Shown: one piece after another, positions 23,550 to 33,779 of the stretch
Layout of the letters: every line of letters starts with the position of its first letter
Position numbering within the stretch: position 1 is the stretch's first letter
DNA from: Paracyclopina nana
Taxonomy: Eukaryota; Arthropoda; Copepoda; Cyclopoida; Cyclopettidae
Reading direction: 5' to 3'
Assembly: GCA_019096065.1 (NCBI GenBank)
Contig: JAGUCH010000003.1
Location: forward strand, 4,712,001-4,776,000
DNA length: 64,000 nt
Notes under the pieces: model-generated
Databases searched by the model: none
The model's input: the letters and a program-made list of their open reading frames with translations, nothing else
Told to the model about the DNA's origin: nothing
Made by a program: the position numbers and the translations under genes

Positions 23550-24008
23550 ATTGAGATCAATCTAAGCTTCGCTAACAAAATGTCAATTTTTAAACACCCA
23601 TTTCAAAGAAAAGTCAATAATTGCTGATTTAGAAGTGTTACTTCAGTGATTCCTTGAAAAGAGTCAATATTACCTATGAAAAGCTGCATCGACTCCACAA
23701 TAACGTTGTCTAGTCTGGAAACCACTACATTGTTGCAGAGATTTTAAAGGTGATTTTTTAGGCAAAAAATTCCAAGATTTCAAGCCAAAAACTTTCTTAA
23801 GTACCACTTTTGCAGATTAATTAAGATAATTGCGATGTTTCCTTTCATTAATTTGTAATTACATATGAAAAATACCTAAGGTTTTTGTATATAAATGAAC
23901 GATTCAGACCACAGTAATTGCATAGAGAAAAATTCGACCCGTCTTTTCAAAAAACATAACAAAACAAAAAATCACATGTGAGCCATTGAATCTTGAATTT
24001 TCGCAATC
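23550..24008. promoter_or_regulatory. Bidirectional intergenic region between rogdi and bystin
   Basis: The 459 bp lie between two divergent start codons and should contain both promoters. The sequence is AT-rich without a recognisable TATA element or coding frame. The call rests on gene orientation. Confidence 0.4.
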
Positions 24009-25394
24009 ATGGGCAAAGCCAAGAAAATCAAAATATCTAAAGCTCCGAGGAATACTCCTCTTGAAGACCATATTTCCAAGGTAAGTTCCGGTTAGTTTTA
24101 GCGTATTGGCAGTGCTTGTAGTGCTATATATTTGAAGGATGAATTTGCCGTACCAACTGGGAGAGTGAAAAAAAGGACTGACAGAAAAGACGAGCAGTCG
24201 GTTGATGAATATGTGGACGAAAAGCTGTCCAAGCAGATTTTGACTCAAGCAAGGCTTCAAATGCAAGATTTGCAACGTGAAACTGGCGCGAGTGGGTCCA
24301 GCCTCAAGGGTGTCAAGAAGTTACCCAAGTTGGGTGACAACATGTCCGACAGCGATGATGATAACAATGATGACGATGACGAGTCTTTGAGTGGGGATGT
24401 CGATGAGAAGACATTTAATGATGACATGAAGAAACACTTCAACATGAACAAAAAGGATGAGGAAGCGTTCGAGAGGTTCATGAACAAATCTGCTGGTCCG
24501 CGGAGAACTTTGGCCGAAATCATCCAGGACAAGATCACTGAGAAACGCACTGAAATCGATACGATGTACAGTGACGCTGACAGCTTGCAAAAACGCGATT
24601 TGGATCCGCGAGTCATTGAAATGTACCAGGGAGTGGGCAAGATTTTGGCCAAATATCGCTCTGGGAAAGTGCCCAAAGCTTTCAAAGTGATTGCCAGGTT
24701 CAGAAATTGGGAGGAGCTGCTTCTTTTGACGCAACCTGAGCATTGGTCCGCTGCTGCTGTCTATCAAGCTACTCGAATTTTCACTGCTAATCTCAAAGAG
24801 AAGCTAGCTCAACGATTTTTCAACCAGCTTTTGCTTCCCCGAGTTCGGGATGATATTGACACGTATCAGAGATTGAACTTTCATCTGTACCAAGCTCTGA
24901 GAAAAGCACTGTTCAAGCCTGGTGCATTTTTCAAGGGATTTCTGTTGCCTCTTTGTGAGTCAGGAAACTGCACCTTAAGAGAAGCCATCATCATTGGTAG
25001 TGTCCTTGGACAGAACTCCATCCCAATTTTGCACAGCTCAGCTGTGATGCTGAAAATTGCTGAAATGGAGTACAGTGGTGCCAACAGCATATTTCTGCGC
25101 ATATTCTTTGACAAGAAATATGCACTACCATACCGTGTGGTGGATGCCGTGGTTTTCCACTTCCTCAAATTCCGAAGTGAAACGAGAGAATTGCCAGTGT
25201 TGTGGCATCAAGCTTTTCTCACATTTGTGCAACGGTACAAGTGCCACGTGAGCTCTGAGCAAAGGGAAGCCTTATTGGAGCTGTGCAAGGTACAAGTGCA
25301 CCACAAAATTACCCCTGAAATCAGGCGAGAATTGATGCACGCCAAATGTCGCGATCAAGAAGTGGATGAGCCCATGGCTGAGCCATCTATGTAA
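24009..25394 (+). CDS. bys: Bystin (40S ribosome biogenesis factor)
   Basis: Two exons, 24009-24080 and 24138-25394, encode 442 aa, the usual length. Bystin (yeast Enp1) acts in pre-40S particle maturation and export. Exon 1 gives a basic N-terminus (MGKAKKIKISKAPRN). Diagnostic blocks are 'VGKILAKYRSGKVPKAFKVI', 'NWEELLLLTQPEHWSAAAVY', 'HLYQALRKALFKPGAFFKG' and 'FFDKKYALPYRVVDAVVFHF'. An acidic low-complexity stretch (about residues 85-105) separates the N-terminal and helical regions. AATAAA follows at about 25403. Confidence 0.96.
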
Positions 25395-25755
25395 AATGCA
25401 AAAAATAAAAAGTTGAAAACATTTTCCTTTGGCGCGGTGGTATCAAATCATTTAATTTGTAGACTAGGATTATGCATAAGTTGGATAAAAAATAAACTTT
25501 CTCAAAAAAGGAAAGGAAGTGCTGCATAGTCTTTGTTGCGGCATAGGAAGCAGCCAAATTTGGACAATTCGCTGCATGGTTTTTTTGCCACACTGAGGAA
25601 GGTTGTGTTGAAAAACATGCTATTTTCGTAATGCAATGCGTGCATATACCATCATCTGGAATGGTTTGGATGCTTGCTGTTGTTCCTGTGTGTCTATGCT
25701 ACATAAACGACTGCAGTGTCTTAGGAGACATCAAAGCTGGAAGAACACTTGTAAA
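25395..25755. other. Gap between bystin and the interrupted Ggamma gene
   Basis: The 361 bp hold the bystin 3' UTR and presumably the promoter or 5' UTR of the downstream G protein gamma gene. No independent gene is visible. An upstream coding exon of the gamma gene is possible, because in-frame sequence continues open from 25636. Confidence 0.4.
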
Positions 25756-25918
25756 ATGTACCATACTAGCAGGCACCAGAGGCATACCAATTGGCACTAC
25801 GAATACCGACTCGAGCAGCACCGACAAGTTGTCGTCCAACTGAGGACGGAATCGGCTGTAAAAAGGATTAAAGTGTCTCAGGCAATTGAAGACCTCAAAA
25901 ACTTCATCATCGACACAC
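25756..25918 (+). pseudogene. Ggamma1: G protein gamma subunit (Ggamma1-like), 5' part, interrupted by a retrotransposon
   Basis: From the ATG at 25756 the frame encodes 54 codons plus one base, ending exactly at the retrotransposon target site. It includes 'LEQHRQVVVQLRTESAVKRI' and then KVSQAIEDLKNFI. This matches the coiled-coil N-terminal helix of Drosophila Ggamma1-type subunits, which pair with Gbeta and anchor the heterotrimer to membranes. The frame resumes after the element (see 37788-37881). Omitting the element and one target-site copy would give about 83 aa, a normal gamma length. As it stands, translation runs into the LTR and stops at 25989 after 77 codons, so the C-terminal membrane anchor is lost. 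The start codon is my choice; a spliced upstream start is possible. It could be a disrupted allele of the single-copy gene or a dispensable duplicate. Confidence 0.8.
25914..25918. repeat. 5 bp target site duplication, left copy
   Basis: CACAC immediately precedes the left LTR and is repeated at 37788-37792 right after the right LTR. Five base pairs is a usual target duplication for BEL/Pao elements. Confidence 0.9.
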
Positions 25919-26182
25919 TGTTGCAGCTCGACTCACTTTTTCGACCCCTTTTCTCCCTGAAGATGAGACGCGCCAAGAAGTTCTGTTGATGTTGAGAATT
26001 CTTTGTCACTTGCTCACTACTACCCGAATAATACAGTATACATTTTATCTGTCACTTTGTTGCCATTACTTTGCGTGTATAAATTTGCAATTCTTTATTG
26101 ATTCAAGTATAGAGGTAGAGCAAGGCCTCTTGTTCCACTCGTCTGAGAGATCCTGGCCAGCTTAGGTAGCTATCCTGGAACA
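25919..26182 (+). repeat. 5' LTR of the BEL/Pao element
   Basis: Begins TGTTGCAGCTCGAC and ends CTATCCTGGAACA. The sequence GTATAAATTTG near 26079 may be the TATA-like core promoter. It matches the right LTR at 37524-37787 over its whole length by eye. Confidence 0.95.
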
Positions 26183-26186
26183 GTTA

Positions 26187-26204
26187 TGGTGCCGCGACCC
26201 GGGA
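26187..26204 (+). promoter_or_regulatory. Primer-binding site of the BEL/Pao element
   Basis: TGGTGCCGCGACCCGGGA starts four bases after the 5' LTR. TGG is the complement of the CCA end of a tRNA, as in minus-strand primer-binding sites. I cannot assign the tRNA species from memory. Confidence 0.8.
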
Positions 26205-26324
26205 TTCAGAGTCTGGCTTGACAGCCCTTGTCTCCGACCCGAAAAGAAAAAGAAGGAAGCAAAACCTTGGCCATTCCGAGTGCTGGCGAAATGCTAGCAA
26301 AAGGAGACCTCGTCCCAATCATCG

Positions 26325-29300
26325 ATGACAAGAAAACGAAGGAAGTCGAAGTCATCCCCACCAAAGAACGAGGCCTCAACTCCAAACATTCCTCGAAAGA
26401 GGGCAAGTAGAAGAATAAGAGGTGAGGCTGCACTTTCTCCGGAAACGACCGAGAAGGTAACCAAAGACGAAATTGAAGAGCTCCGGGAACAAGTCCGGGA
26501 GAAGCTCAACGTGTCGGGAGTCAGTTACAGGGAAATCCTGCAACTGGAGGCAAGCCAAGGGAATCTGAAGGACAAATCCATCTTGAGAAAGGAGAGAGAT
26601 CATGACACATCCGATTCTCACTCTCCGACTCCATCAGTAGCCGCCTATGAAGAGGTCGACGACGGAGCAGGACGAAGAAGCTTTGGCCCTCCAGTCATAA
26701 TTGTCACTCCTTCGCCAGAGTCCAATCCGGAAGAAGAAAGAGAGACAGCAAGCCAAGCCAACTCCACTTCGGGTTTTCAATCAGGAGAAACTCCTTTGAG
26801 CAAAAACCCTTCGACTGACAGCTCCCTCACAGAAGAAGAGCTGTACCACACCGTGATCGCATCGCCAGTTCAATCCCCACCAGTGATCGCCCAACCAACA
26901 ATGTCGACCACTGTCACGGAAACTGGAGAAACTCCGCAGGGTCCTCCGGCTCTAGCCAATCCGGAGGAAACTTCATTTCAGCCCGCTCCCATTAACCCAC
27001 AAGTTGTTGCCACCGAGCTTCAAAAGCTTCAAAGTACAAGAAAGTTGCAGAGTGAGTTCGAATTGAGAGCCAGGCATGTGAGAAACTACATAGAAGAAGT
27101 GAAGCGCTACCTGGAGAGCGAAGAGAAGAACCAGACGACTATTGTGAATTACTTGAATGAGGGAGAAAACAAGCTTCAGTGCCTCCAAGAAGCCCTAGTG
27201 GACTATCAAAGGACTGCTTCACAAGAGGCCAGCAATGTCCTTGGCAACCTGGCCGAAAAATACGCGAAAATAGTGCAAGCTTTGGCGGAGAAACTCCGGC
27301 TGCTTCTGCTAGCTTTGGACCAGGAAGGCCTTGACGAAATCCTCAGCAGCCTGAGCGAGCCTCCTCCCAACATCAATGGAAATCCGGAAGAACAGGGGCC
27401 AAATCCGGAAGAAGAAGGAAGGCCTGACGACTACTCTGCTCATCGAAGAGCCTGGGATGAAGCCCAGAAAAAATACGAGGTGAAGAGAGCTGAAGTGATG
27501 GAAGGAATCAGTGAGGCCAAGCGAAGACTACAAAAAGAAAACCCCGATATGGATGGAGTTGTTGCGTCTCAGGATTGTATTTTAAAATTGAGTAAGCTTC
27601 GCTCTGAACTTGTAGCCGAAATGGCACAAATAAATCCGGATTTCAACCCAACTTATCATGATGTCGAACTGACAAGGGAAATAAAAGAGATTTTAGACCA
27701 ATTGGCAAGGGCTCGAATTGATGCTGCCACGCGCGAGCAGGCCCGAAAAACTCATGACTGGGCCTACTCCAACTTTCAGGGGCGACCTCCTTTCTGCAGC
27801 TCAGCTTATTCGAAAGAATATAGCCCCATCCAAAACTTGCCTCCCGATTTCAATCCGAATCAGCCCCCGCCAGGAAATGCGCTCCCCATCGCAAATTATT
27901 ATCAAACTGACTGGACCGCTCCAGGCCCTCAGGCTGCTCGTTCCAGCTCAGGAACTCCAAATTTTCCAGAACTCCAAGGAGGACGTGGCGAAATTCTTAA
28001 TCTTGAGAGTCATCGTCCTCCAGTAGAAATGAGACGTCAGTTGCCGCCCCCAAGACCGCCCAATCCACCTGGAGATCCACCCGGAGGTCCACCTGGAGGC
28101 CCACCTGGAGGCCCACCTGGAGGCCCACCTGGAGGCCCATCTGGCCCACCTGGCCCTGGAAATAACCCCCCGGATGAAAATCAGGGCAACATCTCCAGAT
28201 TCGGCCACTACAATCAATCCGGAAGGCCTCAAACCGAATGGAGGCCAAATCAAACGTATGCTAGTCAAGGTTTGGATCATCGATACAGAAACATCAAGTT
28301 GTCAGCCATAGAGGTGCCCACATTTGACGGAAAAAACCCAGTGGAGTACCAATCCTTCATCGACGACTTCAAGTACCTGGTTCACGAAAACCCAAATATT
28401 ACTCCACAAGAAAAGCAAGCTAGGCTCATCCAAGCCACGTACAACAAAGGAAAGCCAGGACCTGCGTATCAAACCATCCATATCTATCCTCGAAACGAGC
28501 AAGGGTACCAGGCCAGCTTGATAGCTTTGGAAAACGAATATGGTAATATCGACAGACAAGTCAACTATGCCTTTGCCGACCTAGACAAGACTGGAATCAT
28601 TGACAACACCAGCGCCGAAAGCATCAACACCGTCAGGGCCGCTGTCAACAAGGTCAGGATTCACTTGTCAGCCATTTCCGGATCAACCCTAAGAACCCAC
28701 TATGGAAACGTGCTAGCAAGGCTGCGTTTTAACAATGCGACGCGAGTAGCTTTTGAAGTCTACCAGGACACGTGTGAAGAGCAGTTCACTTTTGAAATGT
28801 TTGACCGATGGTGTAGCAGGCAGCTGCAGAGGATTCATCAGCGGAATAGTCTGCCCGGAGCAAACGGAGGGCACCTCAAACAAAGTGGGGCAAACCCAAT
28901 TCGAAACGAAGCCAGACCGCCCCCAAGAAGACAAGTAGGTGCTGTCATGCACGTGGGAGAACCTAGTGGAGTTTTTGCCACACACAGCTGCAATGACAGT
29001 TCCAGCGATTTTAGCGATGACAACGAAGACGAGCTCGTCACGATTGCCGCAGTCATGTCACCACATCTGAACCCGTATACTAGTTGCCCGCTTTGCTCAC
29101 CTGAAAAGCATCCGCTATGGAGATGCCAAGTTTTTAAGAGAAAGACTCTGGAGGAAAGAAGATCCTTCGTAAAGAAGTCCAGAACCTGCTTTAGGTGTTT
29201 GATGGGAAAACACTCCAGGAATGCCTGCAAAAAAGACTGGTCCTGCAGAACTTGCAGCAAGAACTCACATCACACCTTGTTATGCCGGGGACTGGATGCC

Positions 29301-32300
29301 GAAATGGCTGATCCAACTGATGGATTCGGTGCGAGCAGACGTGATCCGCAAGAAGGAAGAGACAGAAGTCAAGGACAACAACGGCCTCAACAGGACCCAA
29401 GTCAACCAGAAAATGGAGATCAGCACCGCCGCCATCAAGGTCAAAATCATGATTATGCAACTCAAAATCAAGTTTTGTCATTAACTCTCGACAATGAACA
29501 GAAAATAAAAACCACGGTAAAACACTGCCCAAAGTATGTAAAAAAGATCACCTATCAAGTCGCCCCAATCATCCTAATCAATCCAAAAGACAGAAATCTC
29601 TCGATCAAAGTCAACGCGCTGCTTGACACCGGGGCACAGGGTACATTCATAAAGGAATCCATCGCCAATCATCTAGGGCTAGAAAGAATAAATGACGATC
29701 AGGTCATCCGGATGCTTGATTCGACCATGAAAATGCGAAGCGCCCTTGCTCCCGTCATCCTTAAAAGCACTGTCTCTGACGAAGAAGAACTAATAATCGT
29801 CAGCACCTCGCCATCACTAATTGACGGAGTTCGTCCAACCTTGCCTACACAACTAACGGAGAAATTCCCCGAGTTGTTGCAACAAGACTTTCCAGAGTAC
29901 GTGGAACCAGGTGGCATTGATTTGATTCTGGGCATAGAGCACTTTGAATGGATGATCCCAAACGTTCCAGAGTCACAAAAAGGCAAGCCCTATGTCTTCG
30001 AAACGAAGCTGGGAAAAGTTTGTGTCTACGGAGAAAGACCTCCAAAGCACGATGACGCTTTAAAATTAATGGCCTCGATAAATAACCTCGAAGAAACGGA
30101 CGCTTTCTACTTTGCAATGGACCCAACAAAAGTGCTCCAACGGCTGTGGGACTTTGATTTGATGGGCATCAAAGGGGGGGAGGACTACACCCCACCAATC
30201 AACAAAGCACAGCAATATGCCCTAGACACTTTGAAAAAAGGCATAAGAAGAGATGCCACTGGAAGATACGAAGTTCCAGTCACATGGAAACAAGGCCAGC
30301 CCGACAATTTGATCTGCAACCTGAAAGAGGTGAGGCCAGCTACAGAACATTTCGAGGCCAAGCTCAAAAGAAAGAACCCGGATATGCACAAAAAGGCCAC
30401 TGAAGAAATCCAGAAGGACCTCGAAAGAGGGTTCATTAGAGAAATAAACCCAGGGATGGAAAACATATATTGCGGGTTTTACTTAAATTGGCTGACTGTA
30501 GACAGACCAGACAAGACCACCACCCCGCTAAGAGTGGTCTACGACGGGAGCAGAAAAGGTGCCAATGGGCAAAGCCTTAATGATGCGCAACTGGAGGGGC
30601 CGAATCTACTGGCGGATCTTCTAGACGTCCTGCTGAGGCTAAGAAATAAGCCAGTAGCAATCATCGCTGACATACAAAAAATGTTCCGGCAATTTCTCAT
30701 CCCTGAAAAGGATCGCAAGTTCTTCAGATTCATGTGGAGCGGAAAGTACTATGAACCCATATCACTAATTTTTGGAGCCAGAGCGTCTCCATGCATGGCA
30801 ATATTCGCCTTACAACACCACGCACTAGCCCACCAAGAGCAGCACCCCAAAGCAGCGAAGGCCGTGCTGGAGGACATATACATGGACGATTTGATCACCA
30901 CGGCTGAGACGATTGAAGAAGCACGAGAAATAGTCAAGCAATGCAATGAACTAATGGAGCCAGCTCATTTGCCCCTTAAGAAATGGTTGAGCAGCCACAA
31001 GGAAGTCTTAAGCGAACTGGCTGAGGAGCAGCTGGATCCATCGTGGGTGGCCTCCCAACAAGTAGACGCAAGAGTAAAAGCTCTAGGACTCGCCATCGAC
31101 TTCAAAACAGACCAAATATACTTCGAAGTGCCAAATCTGACCTCGAAAAGAGAAGGCATAATTACGATGAGAAAACTTGCTTCAGTCGCCGCCAAGATTT
31201 TCGATCCACTGGGACTGGTGGATCCCATCACCTTGCCGCTCCGGATGGCCATGCAACGAATGTGTGCAATGAAAATTGTGGTCCACATTGATTGGGACAC
31301 TGATCTCACGGAACTTCGAAACGAAGAAGTCAACGCCATATTAGACCAATGGAAGGCAACCATAGACTCCTTAGAAGAGCTGAATCAAATCCGTTTTCCA
31401 AGAGCAATAAGAAGAGGAAATTGTAAGGTTCAGCACCTAATAATATTCACTGATGCGTCTGAAAAAGCCTACGCCACTTGCGCCTACGTGAGAACAGAAT
31501 ATGAGGACGGCACGGTGGATGTGGAGCTGCTTATGTCGAGAAGAAGACTTGCACCTTTGAAAGAAAGAAGATCCATACCAGAGCTCGAGCTAATGGGTTC
31601 TTTATTGGGAGCGAGATTATCGAAAAGATTAATAAAAACTCTGAAGAGCCCTTACCAAGGCGTTTTCTTTTTCACGGACTCTCGTTGCGTGCTGACTTGG
31701 ATCTGCAAGCCAGGATCAGCCTGGAAGACATTCGTCGGGAATCGCGTCAGCGAAATTCACAGCCTCACTCACAACTACCACTGGTCGCACGTCCCTGGCA
31801 AACAGAATCCATCAGATTTGCCCAGTAGAGGCTGCACAGCCTCCGACCTCGCGAAAAGCATCTGGTACAAAGGACCAGACTGGTTAGTTTTGCCACCAGA
31901 GGAGTATCCAGTATGGAAGCCGGAGATTGCGGAAGACGAGCTCCTCCCCACCAACGTTACCCCAGAGGAAAAGGCCGTCCTCGTCTTGTCACTAGCCACC
32001 GAGGCTGATGAACAGGTTCACTTGGCAAAAAAGCTGAAAGAAATAAGAAAAACTATATCAATCATCCGGGCTGCAGACCTAGGCGATCACGAAATACAAT
32101 TCTCCGACCACAACAAGCAAATGAGAATCATGGGCTATGTTTACTCTTATGTGCGAAAATGCCTAGCGAAAAGCAAAAACAGAAAAGACAAGCAGTTAGC
32201 ACGCCCTCTAAACGTCCCCACACCCGACCTCGAAAGAGCTAAGATTTTGTCGATCGCCATAGAGCAACACCGCTATTTTAAAGACGAAATTGATCACCTG

Positions 32301-33779
32301 CTAAAAAGTGGGGTTTTTCCTCATAGAAGCCAGTTAGCGGGACTGAATGTAACCGTAGGACAATGGGGGGAGCTAAGGTCAGAGGGAAGACTACGAAATG
32401 TGGATGTCAAATGGCTGGACAAATCCCTGATGATATTGCCCCCAACAGCCTTCACCACAAGACTACTAACCACTATGCATGCTGAAATTGGCCACGGAAT
32501 TGGGAAAAGAAATCTACTCAACAGGGCGAGATCAAAATATTGGGTAATGAGAGGCAGCAAAGTCACCGAAAAGGTGATAAACCGCTGCGTGATCTGCCAA
32601 ATGAAAAAGAATCAGCCCATTCAACCCCAGATGGCCCCCCTGCCACCAAACGCAGTCTCCCTGAAAGATATACTCCCATTCAGACACGTAGCCATAGACT
32701 TTGCTGGTCCATTCGAAGTCACACAAGGCAGATCCACTGTAAAAAGATGGGTGCTCGTCATAATCTGTCGACACGTAAAGGCCATCCACACCGAAACGGT
32801 GATGGACATGACGTCAGAGTCGGTCATCAACGCGTTGACCAGGTTTGTGGCCACAAGAGGAACTCCACAGTCGATAAGATCAGACAATCAAAGCAGTTTC
32901 GTCAAGACCGTCAAAGAGCTCTGGAAAGATAAAAGACATGATGACCTACTTGAACAGATTGCATCTCTCAACTGGGACAGGTTGAGGAGATGGGGGGAGG
33001 ATGTAGGCGTGAAAAACTGGACTTTCTCCCCACCGTACGGCCCAAATTTCAATGGAAGTGGAGAGAGCGCAATTAAGCTATGGAAAAAAGCAATGTTCAA
33101 CACATACAGAAAATATACCTTTAGCCACGACGACTTCATCACGCTGGCAGCAAAGGCAACCGGAATTGTAAACTCAAGACCCATAGCAGAGATGGACGGT
33201 GAAATAATCACTCCCAGCCATTTCCTCACCCAGGGACCACCAGGAGAGCTCTTGCCAGTGATAGAGCCTGAAAAAATAAAAACTTTGGCATACCGCTTCG
33301 CACTTATCGAAAGATACTTGCAGGAGGTGTGGGATTGGTGGCTCCCGCAGTGGGTGTTCCAGCTCCACAGGCTCCCTAAGTGGAGAGAACACCAAAAGGA
33401 ACTCAAAATAGGCCAACTCGTCCTCCTAGTAGAAGAAAAAGCAAAGAGGAACACCTGGAGGAAGGGAAAGGTGGTGGAAGTCCAAAAAGGACTCGACGGC
33501 GTGATAAGGAGAGTAAAAGTCCTCGTCCAACCAAAAAATAAGAAAATGAGAATAACACTCACACGGCCAGTAAATAGACTTGTACCGATCGACTTAATCG
33601 AGGAACAGCCAGACGACAACAATTATGAGGAGCCAATCGATGAGGAAGACATACCCAGCCTTCCAAAGGATACCTCCATACACGTCCTCCTGGCGAAGGT
33701 CAAAAGGAATCTGGAAAAGTTAGAAGAGGAAAAGAAATTAGCTTACAAATCTAGAGCTAAGAAAAACAAAGAAAAATGA
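26325..33779 (+). CDS. Gag-Pol polyprotein of a BEL/Pao retrotransposon
   Basis: One open frame of 2484 aa. The N-terminal 650 residues are charged, coiled-coil and Pro/Gly-rich. A Pao-type gag region (DUF1759-like) starts near residue 660 (EVPTFDGKNPVEYQSF). Cys/His zinc-knuckle motifs lie at about 920-990, and the protease active site LLDTGAQGTF near 1100. The reverse transcriptase has YMDD near 1519, and the RNase H starts with IFTDASEKAYA near 1708. The integrase zinc site (HAEIGHG...CVIC) begins near 2052, with catalytic motifs in AIDFAGPF (about 2124) and RSDNQSSF (about 2185). A DUF5641-like tail contains LKIGQLVLLVEE. Gag and Pol share one frame with no shift, usual for BEL/Pao. The stop overlaps the ATG of the next ORF as ATGA. 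All catalytic motifs look intact. Confidence 0.95.
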   Translation: MTRKRRKSKSSPPKNEASTPNIPRKRASRRIRGEAALSPETTEKVTKDEIEELREQVREKLNVSGVSYREILQLEASQGNLKDKSILRKERDHDTSDSHSPTPSVAAYEEVDDGAGRRSFGPPVIIVTPSPESNPEEERETASQANSTSGFQSGETPLSKNPSTDSSLTEEELYHTVIASPVQSPPVIAQPTMSTTVTETGETPQGPPALANPEETSFQPAPINPQVVATELQKLQSTRKLQSEFELRARHVRNYIEEVKRYLESEEKNQTTIVNYLNEGENKLQCLQEALVDYQRTASQEASNVLGNLAEKYAKIVQALAEKLRLLLLALDQEGLDEILSSLSEPPPNINGNPEEQGPNPEEEGRPDDYSAHRRAWDEAQKKYEVKRAEVMEGISEAKRRLQKENPDMDGVVASQDCILKLSKLRSELVAEMAQINPDFNPTYHDVELTREIKEILDQLARARIDAATREQARKTHDWAYSNFQGRPPFCSSAYSKEYSPIQNLPPDFNPNQPPPGNALPIANYYQTDWTAPGPQAARSSSGTPNFPELQGGRGEILNLESHRPPVEMRRQLPPPRPPNPPGDPPGGPPGGPPGGPPGGPPGGPSGPPGPGNNPPDENQGNISRFGHYNQSGRPQTEWRPNQTYASQGLDHRYRNIKLSAIEVPTFDGKNPVEYQSFIDDFKYLVHENPNITPQEKQARLIQATYNKGKPGPAYQTIHIYPRNEQGYQASLIALENEYGNIDRQVNYAFADLDKTGIIDNTSAESINTVRAAVNKVRIHLSAISGSTLRTHYGNVLARLRFNNATRVAFEVYQDTCEEQFTFEMFDRWCSRQLQRIHQRNSLPGANGGHLKQSGANPIRNEARPPPRRQVGAVMHVGEPSGVFATHSCNDSSSDFSDDNEDELVTIAAVMSPHLNPYTSCPLCSPEKHPLWRCQVFKRKTLEERRSFVKKSRTCFRCLMGKHSRNACKKDWSCRTCSKNSHHTLLCRGLDAEMADPTDGFGASRRDPQEGRDRSQGQQRPQQDPSQPENGDQHRRHQGQNHDYATQNQVLSLTLDNEQKIKTTVKHCPKYVKKITYQVAPIILINPKDRNLSIKVNALLDTGAQGTFIKESIANHLGLERINDDQVIRMLDSTMKMRSALAPVILKSTVSDEEELIIVSTSPSLIDGVRPTLPTQLTEKFPELLQQDFPEYVEPGGIDLILGIEHFEWMIPNVPESQKGKPYVFETKLGKVCVYGERPPKHDDALKLMASINNLEETDAFYFAMDPTKVLQRLWDFDLMGIKGGEDYTPPINKAQQYALDTLKKGIRRDATGRYEVPVTWKQGQPDNLICNLKEVRPATEHFEAKLKRKNPDMHKKATEEIQKDLERGFIREINPGMENIYCGFYLNWLTVDRPDKTTTPLRVVYDGSRKGANGQSLNDAQLEGPNLLADLLDVLLRLRNKPVAIIADIQKMFRQFLIPEKDRKFFRFMWSGKYYEPISLIFGARASPCMAIFALQHHALAHQEQHPKAAKAVLEDIYMDDLITTAETIEEAREIVKQCNELMEPAHLPLKKWLSSHKEVLSELAEEQLDPSWVASQQVDARVKALGLAIDFKTDQIYFEVPNLTSKREGIITMRKLASVAAKIFDPLGLVDPITLPLRMAMQRMCAMKIVVHIDWDTDLTELRNEEVNAILDQWKATIDSLEELNQIRFPRAIRRGNCKVQHLIIFTDASEKAYATCAYVRTEYEDGTVDVELLMSRRRLAPLKERRSIPELELMGSLLGARLSKRLIKTLKSPYQGVFFFTDSRCVLTWICKPGSAWKTFVGNRVSEIHSLTHNYHWSHVPGKQNPSDLPSRGCTASDLAKSIWYKGPDWLVLPPEEYPVWKPEIAEDELLPTNVTPEEKAVLVLSLATEADEQVHLAKKLKEIRKTISIIRAADLGDHEIQFSDHNKQMRIMGYVYSYVRKCLAKSKNRKDKQLARPLNVPTPDLERAKILSIAIEQHRYFKDEIDHLLKSGVFPHRSQLAGLNVTVGQWGELRSEGRLRNVDVKWLDKSLMILPPTAFTTRLLTTMHAEIGHGIGKRNLLNRARSKYWVMRGSKVTEKVINRCVICQMKKNQPIQPQMAPLPPNAVSLKDILPFRHVAIDFAGPFEVTQGRSTVKRWVLVIICRHVKAIHTETVMDMTSESVINALTRFVATRGTPQSIRSDNQSSFVKTVKELWKDKRHDDLLEQIASLNWDRLRRWGEDVGVKNWTFSPPYGPNFNGSGESAIKLWKKAMFNTYRKYTFSHDDFITLAAKATGIVNSRPIAEMDGEIITPSHFLTQGPPGELLPVIEPEKIKTLAYRFALIERYLQEVWDWWLPQWVFQLHRLPKWREHQKELKIGQLVLLVEEKAKRNTWRKGKVVEVQKGLDGVIRRVKVLVQPKNKKMRITLTRPVNRLVPIDLIEEQPDDNNYEEPIDEEDIPSLPKDTSIHVLLAKVKRNLEKLEEEKKLAYKSRAKKNKEK
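28075..28140 (+). repeat. 12 bp tandem repeat encoding Pro-Pro-Gly-Gly
   Basis: About five tandem copies of ggcccacctgga and close variants inside gag encode a PPGG run. The repeat is in frame and probably forms a flexible linker in Gag. Confidence 0.85.

Noticed and set aside
26228..26410. Sixty-codon frame at the start of the retrotransposon, before gag
   Set aside because: It overlaps the gag start in another frame, has no motif, and is ordinary leader-region coding noise; it could at most be a uORF.
27948..28280. Minus-strand frames with W-A-S-R repeats opposite gag
   Set aside because: They are the antisense of the PPGG tandem repeat in gag.
32888..33622. 244-codon minus-strand frame opposite integrase
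   Set aside because: It is a long chance shadow of the integrase and tail coding sequence without domain character.
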